Assembly (NCBI RefSeq): GCF_022458865.1
Contig: NZ_JAJNMU010000006.1
Location: 334,479-398,478, forward strand
Reading direction: 5' to 3'
DNA length: 64,000 nucleotides
Source of the DNA: Paenibacillus periandrae
GTDB lineage: Bacteria > Bacillota > Bacilli > Paenibacillales > NBRC-103111
Below, piece by piece: positions 8,327 through 16,070 of the stretch. Each line of letters opens with the position of its first letter. Position 1 is the stretch's first letter. The position numbers and the translations under genes were made by a program. A model generated the notes under the pieces. It saw only the letters and a program-made list of their open reading frames with translations, ran no database searches and was not told the origin of the DNA.

Positions 8327-8863
8327 TCAAGTCAAATGCGATTCAGACCCATCCAGCTCCCTCTGCTTACGCAGCAGGTAAGTAAAATAACGGATATAGA
8401 ACGAAATCAACACAAAGAATATGCCTACGGTCAGTGGATCCTTCGTGTAGCTTTCCAGTGTCGGCGCTGCAGCTGCTCCGTTCATTCCCGAGTCACTCTG
8501 CAAGTAGTACATAGCCAGCAGTCGATACACAATCCGCCCCAGCAGCAGCACAATCAAAGTTACCTCAACCCACAGATGGGTACGATAGTACCAGGCATCG
8601 TCTCTTTTTTCAAACTGAATATGCTTGATAGCGTAGTAACTAAGGATCAGCCCGACAGCCAAGCCTACCGCATCGGCAATAAAATGAATAGGATGCAGCA
8701 GACCTGCATACAGAAACACGCAGCCTAACACGCCGAATATCGTCGTTCGAAATATAAGCCGTTTACGGTTCAGCTTCTGGAACCCGATCGTCCGTTTTAC
8801 CCTACGATAAATTCCAAAGGCAATCAATGCCATAATTAGCAGTGTAGGTCCCAAATGCTCCAT
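8327..8863 (-). CDS. Four-helix membrane protein, possibly CcdC/DUF1453-like
   Basis: 178 residues with about four transmembrane segments (roughly residues 3-20, 35-52, 55-75, 95-115, and one near 145-165) and basic loops (RRVKRTIGFQKLNRKR). The layout, with a hydrophobic first helix, a GLAVGLILSYYAI segment and an R-rich tail, resembles CcdC/DUF1453 proteins, but this is tentative. AGGAGGG is ten bases from the ATG at 8863 and only one base from the ATG at 8872, so the shorter form is preferred. Function unknown. Confidence 0.7.
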   Translation of the reverse strand: MEHLGPTLLIMALIAFGIYRRVKRTIGFQKLNRKRLIFRTTIFGVLGCVFLYAGLLHPIHFIADAVGLAVGLILSYYAIKHIQFEKRDDAWYYRTHLWVEVTLIVLLLGRIVYRLLAMYYLQSDSGMNGAAAAPTLESYTKDPLTVGIFFVLISFYIRYFTYLLRKQRELDGSESHLT

Positions 8864-8922
8864 GTGGATCATCCCTCCTAACCGTTGTATAGATTAGTTA
8901 TCGAAGTCTTGGTAGATCAAGA

Positions 8923-10506
8923 TCAAGGAGCATTTTCCAAAAATTGCGCAGTCGGATTTTTGTCCATGGCCGAGCGCATCGCATACTCACTCTCAAACAG
9001 CACGACAAAATTATTTTTCTTATCCTTCACAAGCTGTGAATTAATCCGGAACTTGGCAGGGTCAACATCTTTATCAATAATCCAGCGCGCGAACTGGAAA
9101 TTCATCCGCTGCAGCTGTACTTCAACACCATACTCTGCCTTCATCCGGTACTCCAATACCTCAAACTGCAGCTGGCCGACTACACCAAGAATCATATCGT
9201 CAAAGCCGATCGTACGGAACACTTGAATGGTACCTTCCTCAGTCAATTGATCGATACCCTTTTGAAATTGCTTATGCTTCAGAGCATTTTTGACGGTCAC
9301 CTTGGAAAATAGCTCCGGTGAGAACGTAGGCAGCTCATCAAACTCGTAGTTGCCGCCTTGACACAACGTATCGCCAATTCGAAAAATACCCGGATCAAAC
9401 AGTCCGATGATATCGCCGGGATATGCCTCCTCAACAATATCGCGATCCTGTGCCAGAAACTGCTGCGGTTGAGCCAGCTTGATGTCCTTGCCTGGACGAA
9501 CGTGTTTCACGGACATTCCACGCTCAAATTTACCGGAGCAAATACGCAGAAAAGCAATCCGATCCCGATGTGCCGGGTTCATATTTGCCTGAATTTTAAA
9601 GACGTAACCGGAAAATTGCTCACTTAGCGGATCAATCTCTCCTTGTGTGCTTCTGCGTGGTGTTGGAATGGGCGCCAGCTCCAGAAAGTTTTCCAGAAAG
9701 GTTTGTACACCGAAGTTATTGATCGCACTGCCGAAGAACACAGGGGTCAATTCGCCGCTCTGCACCCTCTCATAGTCGAATGGATCACCTGCTACGTCCA
9801 ACAGCTCCAAATCCTGAACAAGCTGATCATAGAAAAATTCCCCTGCAATTTCTTTAACCAGAGGGTCCTCATAGCCGCTCACCTTACGCACTTCAATCAT
9901 TTTATGATCGTTGCCCTGAAACAGCTCGACCTGCGTCTGCTGACGATCGTACACACCACGGAACTGCTTGCCCGAGCCAATAGGCCAGTTCATCGGGTAG
10001 GATCTGATCCCAAGCACCTGCTCCAGCTCCTCCAGCAGCTCAAAAGGATTTTGTCCCTCGCGGTCCATTTTATTAATGAAGGTAAAAATCGGGATTCCCC
10101 GTTTGCGGCACACTTGAAACAGCTTCTTCGTTTGCAGCTCGACCCCTTTGGCAGAATCGATCAGCATCACGGCACTGTCTGCCGCTGTTAACGTCCGGTA
10201 CGTATCCTCGGAGAAATCCTGGTGACCCGGTGTATCCAGAATATTGACGCGATGCCCCTCATAATCGAACTGCATAACGCTTGATGTAACCGAAATCCCT
10301 CTTTGCTTCTCTATTTCCATCCAGTCGGAGGTCGCGTGCTTGCTTGCCTTGCGGCCTTTGACCGTACCAGCCAGTCGAATCGCTCCTCCAAACAGCAGCA
10401 GCTTCTCCGTTAATGTCGTTTTACCCGCATCCGGGTGAGAAATAATCGCAAACGTACGGCGTTTTTCAACTTCTTCTTGCATCTTCTGTGGCATGTTCAT
10501 ACTCAT
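8923..10506 (-). CDS. prfC: Peptide chain release factor 3
   Basis: RF3 is the translational GTPase that recycles RF1 and RF2 from the ribosome after peptide release. About 527 residues, the usual length. Visible motifs: G1 SHPDAGKTTLTEK, switch I region with RGISVTSSVMQF, G3 DTPGHQDFSEDTY, G4 INKMDREGQ, and the RF3-specific C-terminal domain (LGVVGQLQFEVLEYRMKAEYGVEV). An upstream ATG at 10530 lacks a ribosome-binding site; GGAAGGAA precedes the ATG at 10506. It follows a metallophosphoesterase gene on the same strand with a gap of about 36 bp. Confidence 0.95.
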   Translation of the reverse strand: MSMNMPQKMQEEVEKRRTFAIISHPDAGKTTLTEKLLLFGGAIRLAGTVKGRKASKHATSDWMEIEKQRGISVTSSVMQFDYEGHRVNILDTPGHQDFSEDTYRTLTAADSAVMLIDSAKGVELQTKKLFQVCRKRGIPIFTFINKMDREGQNPFELLEELEQVLGIRSYPMNWPIGSGKQFRGVYDRQQTQVELFQGNDHKMIEVRKVSGYEDPLVKEIAGEFFYDQLVQDLELLDVAGDPFDYERVQSGELTPVFFGSAINNFGVQTFLENFLELAPIPTPRRSTQGEIDPLSEQFSGYVFKIQANMNPAHRDRIAFLRICSGKFERGMSVKHVRPGKDIKLAQPQQFLAQDRDIVEEAYPGDIIGLFDPGIFRIGDTLCQGGNYEFDELPTFSPELFSKVTVKNALKHKQFQKGIDQLTEEGTIQVFRTIGFDDMILGVVGQLQFEVLEYRMKAEYGVEVQLQRMNFQFARWIIDKDVDPAKFRINSQLVKDKKNNFVVLFESEYAMRSAMDKNPTAQFLENAP

Positions 10507-10542
10507 GGCTTGTATTGTTCCTTCCTTCATATCACTAAATGT

Positions 10543-11610
10543 TTACTTGGTCAGCTTTAAATTCCAATCTGCTTCCTTGAGCCAGGTACGATTACTGAAC
10601 TCACGTCCTCGAACCTTCACATGATCCCGATATACCTGCACATAAAGCCCTTGGGATTTATTTTTACCTTCATTCTGAAAATTGCGGTTTAAGACGCGGC
10701 CCACTGAGGAATTGTGAAAAAAATGAAACGTTTCCTTCACATAATGCTCGGTACCGTTTTGAAAATCCTGATGACGATGGCCGCAGAACACGAACACATT
10801 CGGATATGGCTTTAAAATTTCTCGAAACAGCTTGGCTCGAATCAACGTATGGCTGCCTCCATCCGAACCTATGGGTGGCAGTGGCTGGTGGACCATGACG
10901 AATACCGGTTTGCCATCCTTGTGCTTGGCTAGCTCCGTCTTCAACCAGTCCAGCTGCTCATCGGAATACCAGGCACCCTCACCTACCTCAGGCTTCTCTT
11001 GAACATAAGCTTCCTGTGATAGCATCAGAATCGATAATCCGTTGATCTGGGCGGCATGGTAAGGCTTCTGCAAGCCAAAAAATTTCTGAAACCGCTCGCG
11101 TGATTGCCAGTCTGTTTTACCATTGGGCACCGTATCTTTATTGAAAGCACCCTTCTTATCAATCCAAATATCGTAATAATCGTGATTCCCCATATTGGCG
11201 TGAAGCGGAGGCAGCTTGTAGGCTGCTATTACCTTTTGCAGCTCCCTGTAGCCATCGGGATCGCCAAAATCTGTCAAGTCCCCCGTTAGTAGCACAGTTT
11301 CCACAGGTGATTCGAACTGCTTGATATCATCAAATGCTTCCTTCAAATGCTTGATCGTATCCGGGTCGTAGACCGATACGTGAAGATCGCTTAATATCAT
11401 GAACGACAACAGCGGTTCTTTATCATTAATCGGCGCTGGCTTCGTCTCTGGTGTCTCGGGCTTCGGTGCAGCCAGAGGCTGCTCAGCAGCATGCTTAACG
11501 ACGCTCTGTGAATTAACGGAGCGCTGAAGCAAATAAATAAGGCCGGTTGTGGCCGCACCAATCATCACAAAAAGCCCGAGCATCCAACGTATAAAAGCCC
11601 GACGCGACAT
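10543..11610 (-). CDS. Membrane-anchored metallophosphoesterase
   Basis: 355 residues. An N-terminal helix (about 7-28, preceded by SRRAF) anchors or exports a calcineurin-like phosphoesterase domain with the metal motifs: SDLHV (DxH), LLTGDLTDFGD (GDxxD), MGNHDYYD (GNHD), VMVHQPLP (H), and FCGHRHQDFQNGTEHY (GHxH). It probably acts outside the membrane on a phosphoester whose identity is not evident; relatives include nucleotide, phospholipid and teichoic-acid-related phosphodiesterases. AGGAGG lies nine bases from the ATG at 11610. Confidence 0.9.
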   Translation of the reverse strand: MSRRAFIRWMLGLFVMIGAATTGLIYLLQRSVNSQSVVKHAAEQPLAAPKPETPETKPAPINDKEPLLSFMILSDLHVSVYDPDTIKHLKEAFDDIKQFESPVETVLLTGDLTDFGDPDGYRELQKVIAAYKLPPLHANMGNHDYYDIWIDKKGAFNKDTVPNGKTDWQSRERFQKFFGLQKPYHAAQINGLSILMLSQEAYVQEKPEVGEGAWYSDEQLDWLKTELAKHKDGKPVFVMVHQPLPPIGSDGGSHTLIRAKLFREILKPYPNVFVFCGHRHQDFQNGTEHYVKETFHFFHNSSVGRVLNRNFQNEGKNKSQGLYVQVYRDHVKVRGREFSNRTWLKEADWNLKLTK

Positions 11611-11701
11611 ATTTATTAACCTCCTGATGGTCTGCAAAATGATGTCTTACTATTATATCTTGTTAGACGGGTATATGTACACTTTTTGACGGTCAGTAAG
11701 C

Positions 11702-11735
11702 AAAAAAAGGCCCGTACCCGATAAAGTACGGACCC
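11702..11735 (-). terminator. Intrinsic terminator of zwf
   Basis: On the minus strand GGTCCGTAC pairs with GTACGGGCC, followed at once by seven Ts (plus-strand A run 11702-11708). It lies about 35 bp after the zwf stop. Confidence 0.85.
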
Positions 11736-11770
11736 TTCTGTATAAGCGAATGCTTCAGCCTGTGCGGAGC

Positions 11771-13294
11771 CTATTTTCTTAAAGCTGTTTCCCAAGCCAC
11801 TTCGCCTTCATCTTGTCCATTAACAGGCCACCATTTGAAGCCGTCCTCTGAGAGCAGCTGTTGAGCTTGATCCGGTCCCCACGTTCCAGCTGGATACAGC
11901 ATTAAAGTGTCCGTACGCTCAGCCCATGCAGAAGCAATTTTATCGACGTATTTCCAGGCTAATGCTACTTCATCCCAACGGGTAAAATAGGTGGAATCGC
12001 CACGTGCAGCATCATACAGCAGACGCTCGTAAGCTTCCGGTGTATTCAAGCCTACCTGGCAGCTTTGGCAAAAGTCCATCGATATCGGCAGGATGGAGCC
12101 TTCCGAGCCTGGTTGCTTGGCATTCATTTTGAAATAGATGCCTTCCATCGGATTAACACGGAACACAAGCAGGTTAGGCTCAAGCTTATGTTTTTTGGAC
12201 AAATACACATTATTCGGCACATTTTTAAATTCAACAACAACCTCAGTTGTTTTCACTGGCAGCCTTTTGCCCGTACGAATATAGAACGGTACGCCTGCCC
12301 AGCGGAAGTTATCAACAAATACTCTTGCTGCGAAGAAGGTTTCCGTCGTCGATTCCGGATTGACCGAATCCTCCTGACGGTAGCCGGATACTTGAGAGCC
12401 CTTCATGGTACCTGCTGAATACTGACCACGGACTGTATTGGAGCGCACCTCTGAGGCGGTTTGGAAGCCGCGAAGCGAGCGGAATACCTTTACCTTCTCA
12501 TCGCGAATATCTTCTGGAGACAACCGGCTTGGCGGTTCCATCGCTATCATAGCCAGCGTCTGCAGCATATGATTCTGCCCCATGTCACGCAGTGCACCGG
12601 AGTGATCATAATAACCGCCGCGGCTTTCAACACCAACCGTCTCACTTAGCGTAATTTGAATGTTGGCAATATATTTATTGTTCCATAGCGGCTCGAAGAA
12701 TGCGTTGGCAAACCGCACCACATTAATGTTTTGCACCATTTCCTTGCCCAGGTAATGATCGATCCGATAGACGTCCTTCTCTTCAAACACTTCGCGAATC
12801 TGCCCGTTCAGCTTCTCAGCAGATGGCAGGTCATAACCGAATGGCTTCTCGATAACAAGACGCGCCCAACCGGATGTTTCCAGCAATCCGCCTTCCTTCA
12901 AATTGTACGATACGTTGCCAAACAGCTCAGGGGAAAGCGCCAGGAAGAAGAGCCTGTTGCCGCCTATATCAAACTTGGCATCCAGTCGATTGGTCATCAC
13001 GCTCAACTCTTTAAAGGATTCGACATTATTCGTATCCAGCGACATATACTCAAAATGCTCGGCAAAGGAGTCCCACTGTTCATCCTTCGTTACATTATAG
13101 CGTGCAAATTCCTTGATCGATTCATGTACATCTTCACGAAATTGCTCATTCGTCCGCGGTCTGCGTGCCAAACCGATTACAGCAAAGCGGTCTCCCAGCT
13201 TGCGTTCACGGTAAAGGCTGTATATCGCAGGATATAGCTTGCGGCGTGCCAAATCTCCAGTTGCTCCAAAAAGCAAAATTACCGTATCGGTCAT
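11771..13294 (-). CDS. zwf: Glucose-6-phosphate 1-dehydrogenase
   Basis: 507 residues, full length. Catalyses the NADP-dependent oxidation of glucose 6-phosphate to 6-phosphogluconolactone, the first step of the oxidative pentose phosphate pathway. N-terminal Rossmann motif GATGDLARRKLYPAIY, substrate-binding active-site signature RIDHYLGKEMVQN, and EKPFGYDLPSA are all intact. The gene stands alone between its promoter (13363-13391) and a strong terminator. The ribosome-binding site is modest (GAGAG about 9 bases upstream). Confidence 0.97.
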   Translation of the reverse strand: MTDTVILLFGATGDLARRKLYPAIYSLYRERKLGDRFAVIGLARRPRTNEQFREDVHESIKEFARYNVTKDEQWDSFAEHFEYMSLDTNNVESFKELSVMTNRLDAKFDIGGNRLFFLALSPELFGNVSYNLKEGGLLETSGWARLVIEKPFGYDLPSAEKLNGQIREVFEEKDVYRIDHYLGKEMVQNINVVRFANAFFEPLWNNKYIANIQITLSETVGVESRGGYYDHSGALRDMGQNHMLQTLAMIAMEPPSRLSPEDIRDEKVKVFRSLRGFQTASEVRSNTVRGQYSAGTMKGSQVSGYRQEDSVNPESTTETFFAARVFVDNFRWAGVPFYIRTGKRLPVKTTEVVVEFKNVPNNVYLSKKHKLEPNLLVFRVNPMEGIYFKMNAKQPGSEGSILPISMDFCQSCQVGLNTPEAYERLLYDAARGDSTYFTRWDEVALAWKYVDKIASAWAERTDTLMLYPAGTWGPDQAQQLLSEDGFKWWPVNGQDEGEVAWETALRK

Positions 13295-13362
13295 ATTATC
13301 ATCATTCTCTCTTATGTATTTTTCGTTGCTATTATTTCATGTTCACTATTCTCAGCTTTCTA

Positions 13363-13391
13363 AGCATAACCAAATATAACGCAGGATTCAA
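13363..13391 (-). promoter_or_regulatory. Candidate SigA promoter of zwf
   Basis: Reading the minus strand, TTGAAT (13386-13391) and TATGCT (13363-13368) are 17 bp apart, about 70 bp upstream of the zwf start. The remaining intergenic sequence to 13575 shows no other clear feature. Confidence 0.5.
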
Positions 13392-13575
13392 CATCCCAGC
13401 TATAATAAATTTTTATAAGCTTTTATATAAAATGTGAATGGAGACATCAGAACTCGCCAAAAAGACCCCGCCACCTGATGCGAAGCCTTGGAATGGCTTG
13501 TAAATGAATGTGATCATTATTATTTTGTTGTCCACTAGCCTTTTTCATTCGTTATTTTGTCGAAAACTTTTCCTG

Positions 13576-14058
13576 CTACTGGTACCCCATCGACCATTGC
13601 CTTTCTTGAAATTGGGGAACCTCTAATAATTTTCTGAGCATATAACAGCGAATCGTTGCATCATAATGAATGGACTCGTAGCCCTTGGCCGTGTAAAAGC
13701 GCTGCGCCTGTGTATTGGTATCATCTACCCAGAGGTAAATTTCACGCTGCCCCTTCAGCCGACCGTACCGTTCTGCCTGTTTGAGCAGGGCCGATCCGAT
13801 GCCAAGCCCTTGGATCGTTTTATCGACAGCCAGCATATCGACATACATCACATTCTTGTCCTGTCTGATCGCAATAAATCCGCACACCCTACGTCCTCCA
13901 CGGAGATAAACATAGGTCACACAACCGCGTAATCGCTTCCGAAGCGCCTTTAGATCCAACTTGACATGTGGCTGGGTTATTCTGGCATATGGCAGCAATA
14001 GGCTCTTAACCAGCCCCAGGATCGCTTTGTCATGCAGGGGAAGATGTTTGCAGATCAA
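13576..14058 (-). CDS. GNAT-family N-acetyltransferase
   Basis: 160 residues. The acetyl-CoA-binding motif A is clear (VDMLAVDKTIQGLGIGSALLKQAERYGR), followed by motif B (EIYLWVDDTNTQAQRFYTAKGYES). The basic N-terminal half (LKALRKRLRGCVTYVYLRGGRRVCGF) is family-typical for this type of single-domain enzyme. Acceptor substrate unknown. The start is TTG at 14058, nine bases after GGAGG; no ATG in frame fits the start of the domain. Confidence 0.85.
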   Translation of the reverse strand: MICKHLPLHDKAILGLVKSLLLPYARITQPHVKLDLKALRKRLRGCVTYVYLRGGRRVCGFIAIRQDKNVMYVDMLAVDKTIQGLGIGSALLKQAERYGRLKGQREIYLWVDDTNTQAQRFYTAKGYESIHYDATIRCYMLRKLLEVPQFQERQWSMGYQ

Positions 14059-14118
14059 TGACCATCGCCTCCATAGATAATTGTACTCTATCTTATGAAG
14101 AGCGCTGATCGTCTGCTA

Positions 14119-14208
14119 TTATTTCAAGTACTTTTTGCCGACAAAGCCCAAAAACAATACGCTGATAATAACTATAACAATAATGACGACGATCTGAATC
14201 CAGTCCAT
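14119..14208 (-). CDS. 29-residue single-helix membrane peptide
   Basis: A small open frame: MDWIQIVVIIVIVIISVLFL then GFVGKKYLK and TAA. An AAGGGG ribosome-binding site lies about nine bases before the ATG. Residues 4-22 form one strongly hydrophobic helix ending in a basic tail (KKYLK), a topology typical of small Bacillota membrane peptides. It is directly upstream of the GNAT gene on the same strand, with about 60 bp between them. Function unknown; it could be a regulatory micropeptide or a short membrane protein of sporulating cells. Confidence 0.6.
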   Translation of the reverse strand: MDWIQIVVIIVIVIISVLFLGFVGKKYLK

Positions 14209-14352
14209 AAGCTTGTACCCCTTAATCAAATTTACGATAGCCTGTTTCAATTGCTGTATCTGGAGTTTATTAAATGATGATCAACTAAATGATCTTGCTC
14301 ATAAAGTCAATTTTACATCATAATTGATCTTTCATCCAACTGTCAATAATAA

Positions 14353-14381
14353 TTTACGAAAACCCGTCAATATTGTATAAT
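14353..14381 (+). promoter_or_regulatory. Promoter of the FliD-like gene
   Basis: TTTACG (14353-14358), 17-bp spacer, TATAAT (14376-14381), about 38 bp before the ATG at 14420. The form is that of SigA rather than the flagellar SigD type. Confidence 0.55.
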
Positions 14382-14419
14382 TATACATATAACATCCATG
14401 ATCGTGAGGTGTATGAGCT

Positions 14420-15703
14420 ATGATTTCCAAAGTTTCCGAGGTCAATCGTGTGTATCGAACAAATGACATATGGCGAGAGGAAGATCATGCCTGGCAGGGG
14501 GGCGGCTGGCAGTATCGTCCCTTGGTTTCATCGAAAGCAGAGGCCGAGGTCGTATTTCAACGATATGCCTTTGGACAGCATGCTCGTGCAACCGCGATGG
14601 CGGTAGCTGGCTTATTGACCACAGCTGAGCAGCTGAAGCAAGCCGGAGAAGCCATGCTGAGTTCAGATTCTTCCTTGGACCATCGAACAGTTGAGGTTAG
14701 TCAACCCTCAGTATTAACCGCCACAGTTCAAAAGGGTGCCCAAATTGGCTCGTACATCATTCAATCCGATCAAATTGCACAATCACAGTTGAATGACGGT
14801 GCTGTTCTGCAGCGTACTTCACCAACACTCATGACCGCGGGCTCTAATCAGATGAAGCTTGTCACTGAAAATCAAACGATCTCCTTCTCCATATACATTT
14901 TATCAACGGATACAAACCAGCAAGCGCTTCAAAAAATTCGCAGTGCAATCAACAGCACCAATTCGGATCTTCAGGCCTCCCTTGTCAGAGACGAACTTAG
15001 GGATACCGTACAATTAAGAATCAACAGCCTTCACACAGGAACAGCTCATGCCTTTTCCATTGTGGATATATATGGGAATGCGGCTGCAATCAGCGGCATC
15101 GCTAATGTTACACAACAAGCGGAAGATGCCGTCTACCACATTAACGGAAATGCTTCAGTGGTGTCAGCCTCCAATCAAATTGTGTGGGATCAAGGCAATG
15201 TGGCCATAACCTTATTGGCTGCATCACAAAAGCCTGTACAAATCGATATACATCCAGATATGATCGGGATTAAAAGACAGGTTCAAGCTCTCGTTGACCG
15301 TTACAATTCTCTTCATCTGCAACTTACCCAATCGGGTGGACTGCTCACAAGTGAAGCTTCCGAATCCGTAATGGGCAAGCTTACATCGCTGCCACTTGAA
15401 ATGATTGGAATTCAGCTGAATGCAGATGGTTCACTAAAAGTAGACTTCTCCGTTTTGGAGGAGCAGGTCATCTCCCGCTTTAATATGCTGGAATTCAGTT
15501 TACGAGGCTTTGGCGGACTTGCTGCAGCACTGAATGTAGCTGCCAAAACCTTACTTGATCCGCCTTCATTTGAATTACTGGATCAAGGGCAGGCTTTATT
15601 TCAATCCTTCAATAATTATCAGGTGAATCAGCGAGAAGGAGCTCCCGTTAATACGTATCTTCCTTTACCTCTGTCCGGCATCTTAATGAATGACTATATT
15701 TAG
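14420..15703 (+). CDS. Orphan FliD-like (flagellar cap-like) protein
   Basis: 427 residues. The central part reads like the body of flagellar hook-associated protein 2: a flagellin-IN-like segment (NQQALQKIRSAINSTNSDLQ ... VQLRINSLHTGTAHAFSI), a FliD-type junction (TQQAEDAVYHINGN ... GNVAITLLAASQKPVQIDI), and a FliD_C-like start (IKRQVQALVDRYNSLHLQLT ... GIQLNADGSLKVDFSVLEEQV). The usual FliD N-terminus and C-terminal coiled coil are absent or replaced; the first ~85 residues are unlike FliD. No signal peptide. GAGGTG ribosome-binding site. No flagellar gene is nearby. Role unknown. Confidence 0.7.
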   Translation: MISKVSEVNRVYRTNDIWREEDHAWQGGGWQYRPLVSSKAEAEVVFQRYAFGQHARATAMAVAGLLTTAEQLKQAGEAMLSSDSSLDHRTVEVSQPSVLTATVQKGAQIGSYIIQSDQIAQSQLNDGAVLQRTSPTLMTAGSNQMKLVTENQTISFSIYILSTDTNQQALQKIRSAINSTNSDLQASLVRDELRDTVQLRINSLHTGTAHAFSIVDIYGNAAAISGIANVTQQAEDAVYHINGNASVVSASNQIVWDQGNVAITLLAASQKPVQIDIHPDMIGIKRQVQALVDRYNSLHLQLTQSGGLLTSEASESVMGKLTSLPLEMIGIQLNADGSLKVDFSVLEEQVISRFNMLEFSLRGFGGLAAALNVAAKTLLDPPSFELLDQGQALFQSFNNYQVNQREGAPVNTYLPLPLSGILMNDYI

Positions 15704-15721
15704 TCATAATATTCCGGTGCA

Positions 15722-15772
15722 TGCCATCAAGGCTCAACGCCACGATCCATGTGGCGTTGAGCCTTGATGGCA
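15722..15772. repeat. Perfect 22-bp inverted repeat between convergent genes
   Basis: The 22-base arms at 15722-15743 and 15751-15772 are exact reverse complements, with a 7-base loop GATCCAT. It lies between the stop of the FliD-like gene and the stop of the convergent small gene at 15774. No T-run follows on either strand, so it may act as a factor-dependent or bidirectional terminator or a 3' stabilising stem rather than a classical intrinsic terminator. Confidence 0.75.
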
Positions 15773-15773
15773 A

Positions 15774-16070
15774 TTAGGTCTTGGGAATTGTGTTGACTAT
15801 CGCTTTTTTCCGGCATTCCAACGAATAACTCAGCGCCGCGTGTCTGACTTCAGCCAGACGGGCGGCATCCTCCATATAAAACCATTCCTCATGTGTATAT
15901 AATTTCAATAAAATATGCTTGGCGGCATGGACAGCCTGCTTCTCATCCCTCAGCATAAACCATGTAATTTGATAGCAGCTGCACTCATAAGCACGTAGTA
16001 TCGTGACCTTGTCATGAGCTGTCAACGGAATTTCCGCGTGAAGTCTGGAAGGTCTGGAACTAGCGGCCAT
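15774..16070 (-). CDS. Small protein resembling an isolated sigma-factor region 2
   Basis: 98 residues. The segment AYECSCYQITWFMLRDEKQAVHAAKHILLKLYTHEEWFY follows the pattern of sigma-70 region 2 (helix, then LxxD-xxAxxxxxxxxLxLY-xxxxWF), yet no region 4 follows. The likely start is ATG at 16070, seven bases after AAGGAGG, overlapping the anti-sigma stop by 11 bases. It is the third gene of the ECF sigma/anti-sigma operon. Resemblance to region 2 is by eye and weak; the alternative is an unrelated helical protein. Confidence 0.6.
   Translation of the reverse strand: MAASSRPSRLHAEIPLTAHDKVTILRAYECSCYQITWFMLRDEKQAVHAAKHILLKLYTHEEWFYMEDAARLAEVRHAALSYSLECRKKAIVNTIPKT

Noticed and set aside
12731..13237. 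168-residue plus-strand frame inside zwf
   Set aside because: Antisense of the conserved zwf coding sequence; no support of its own.
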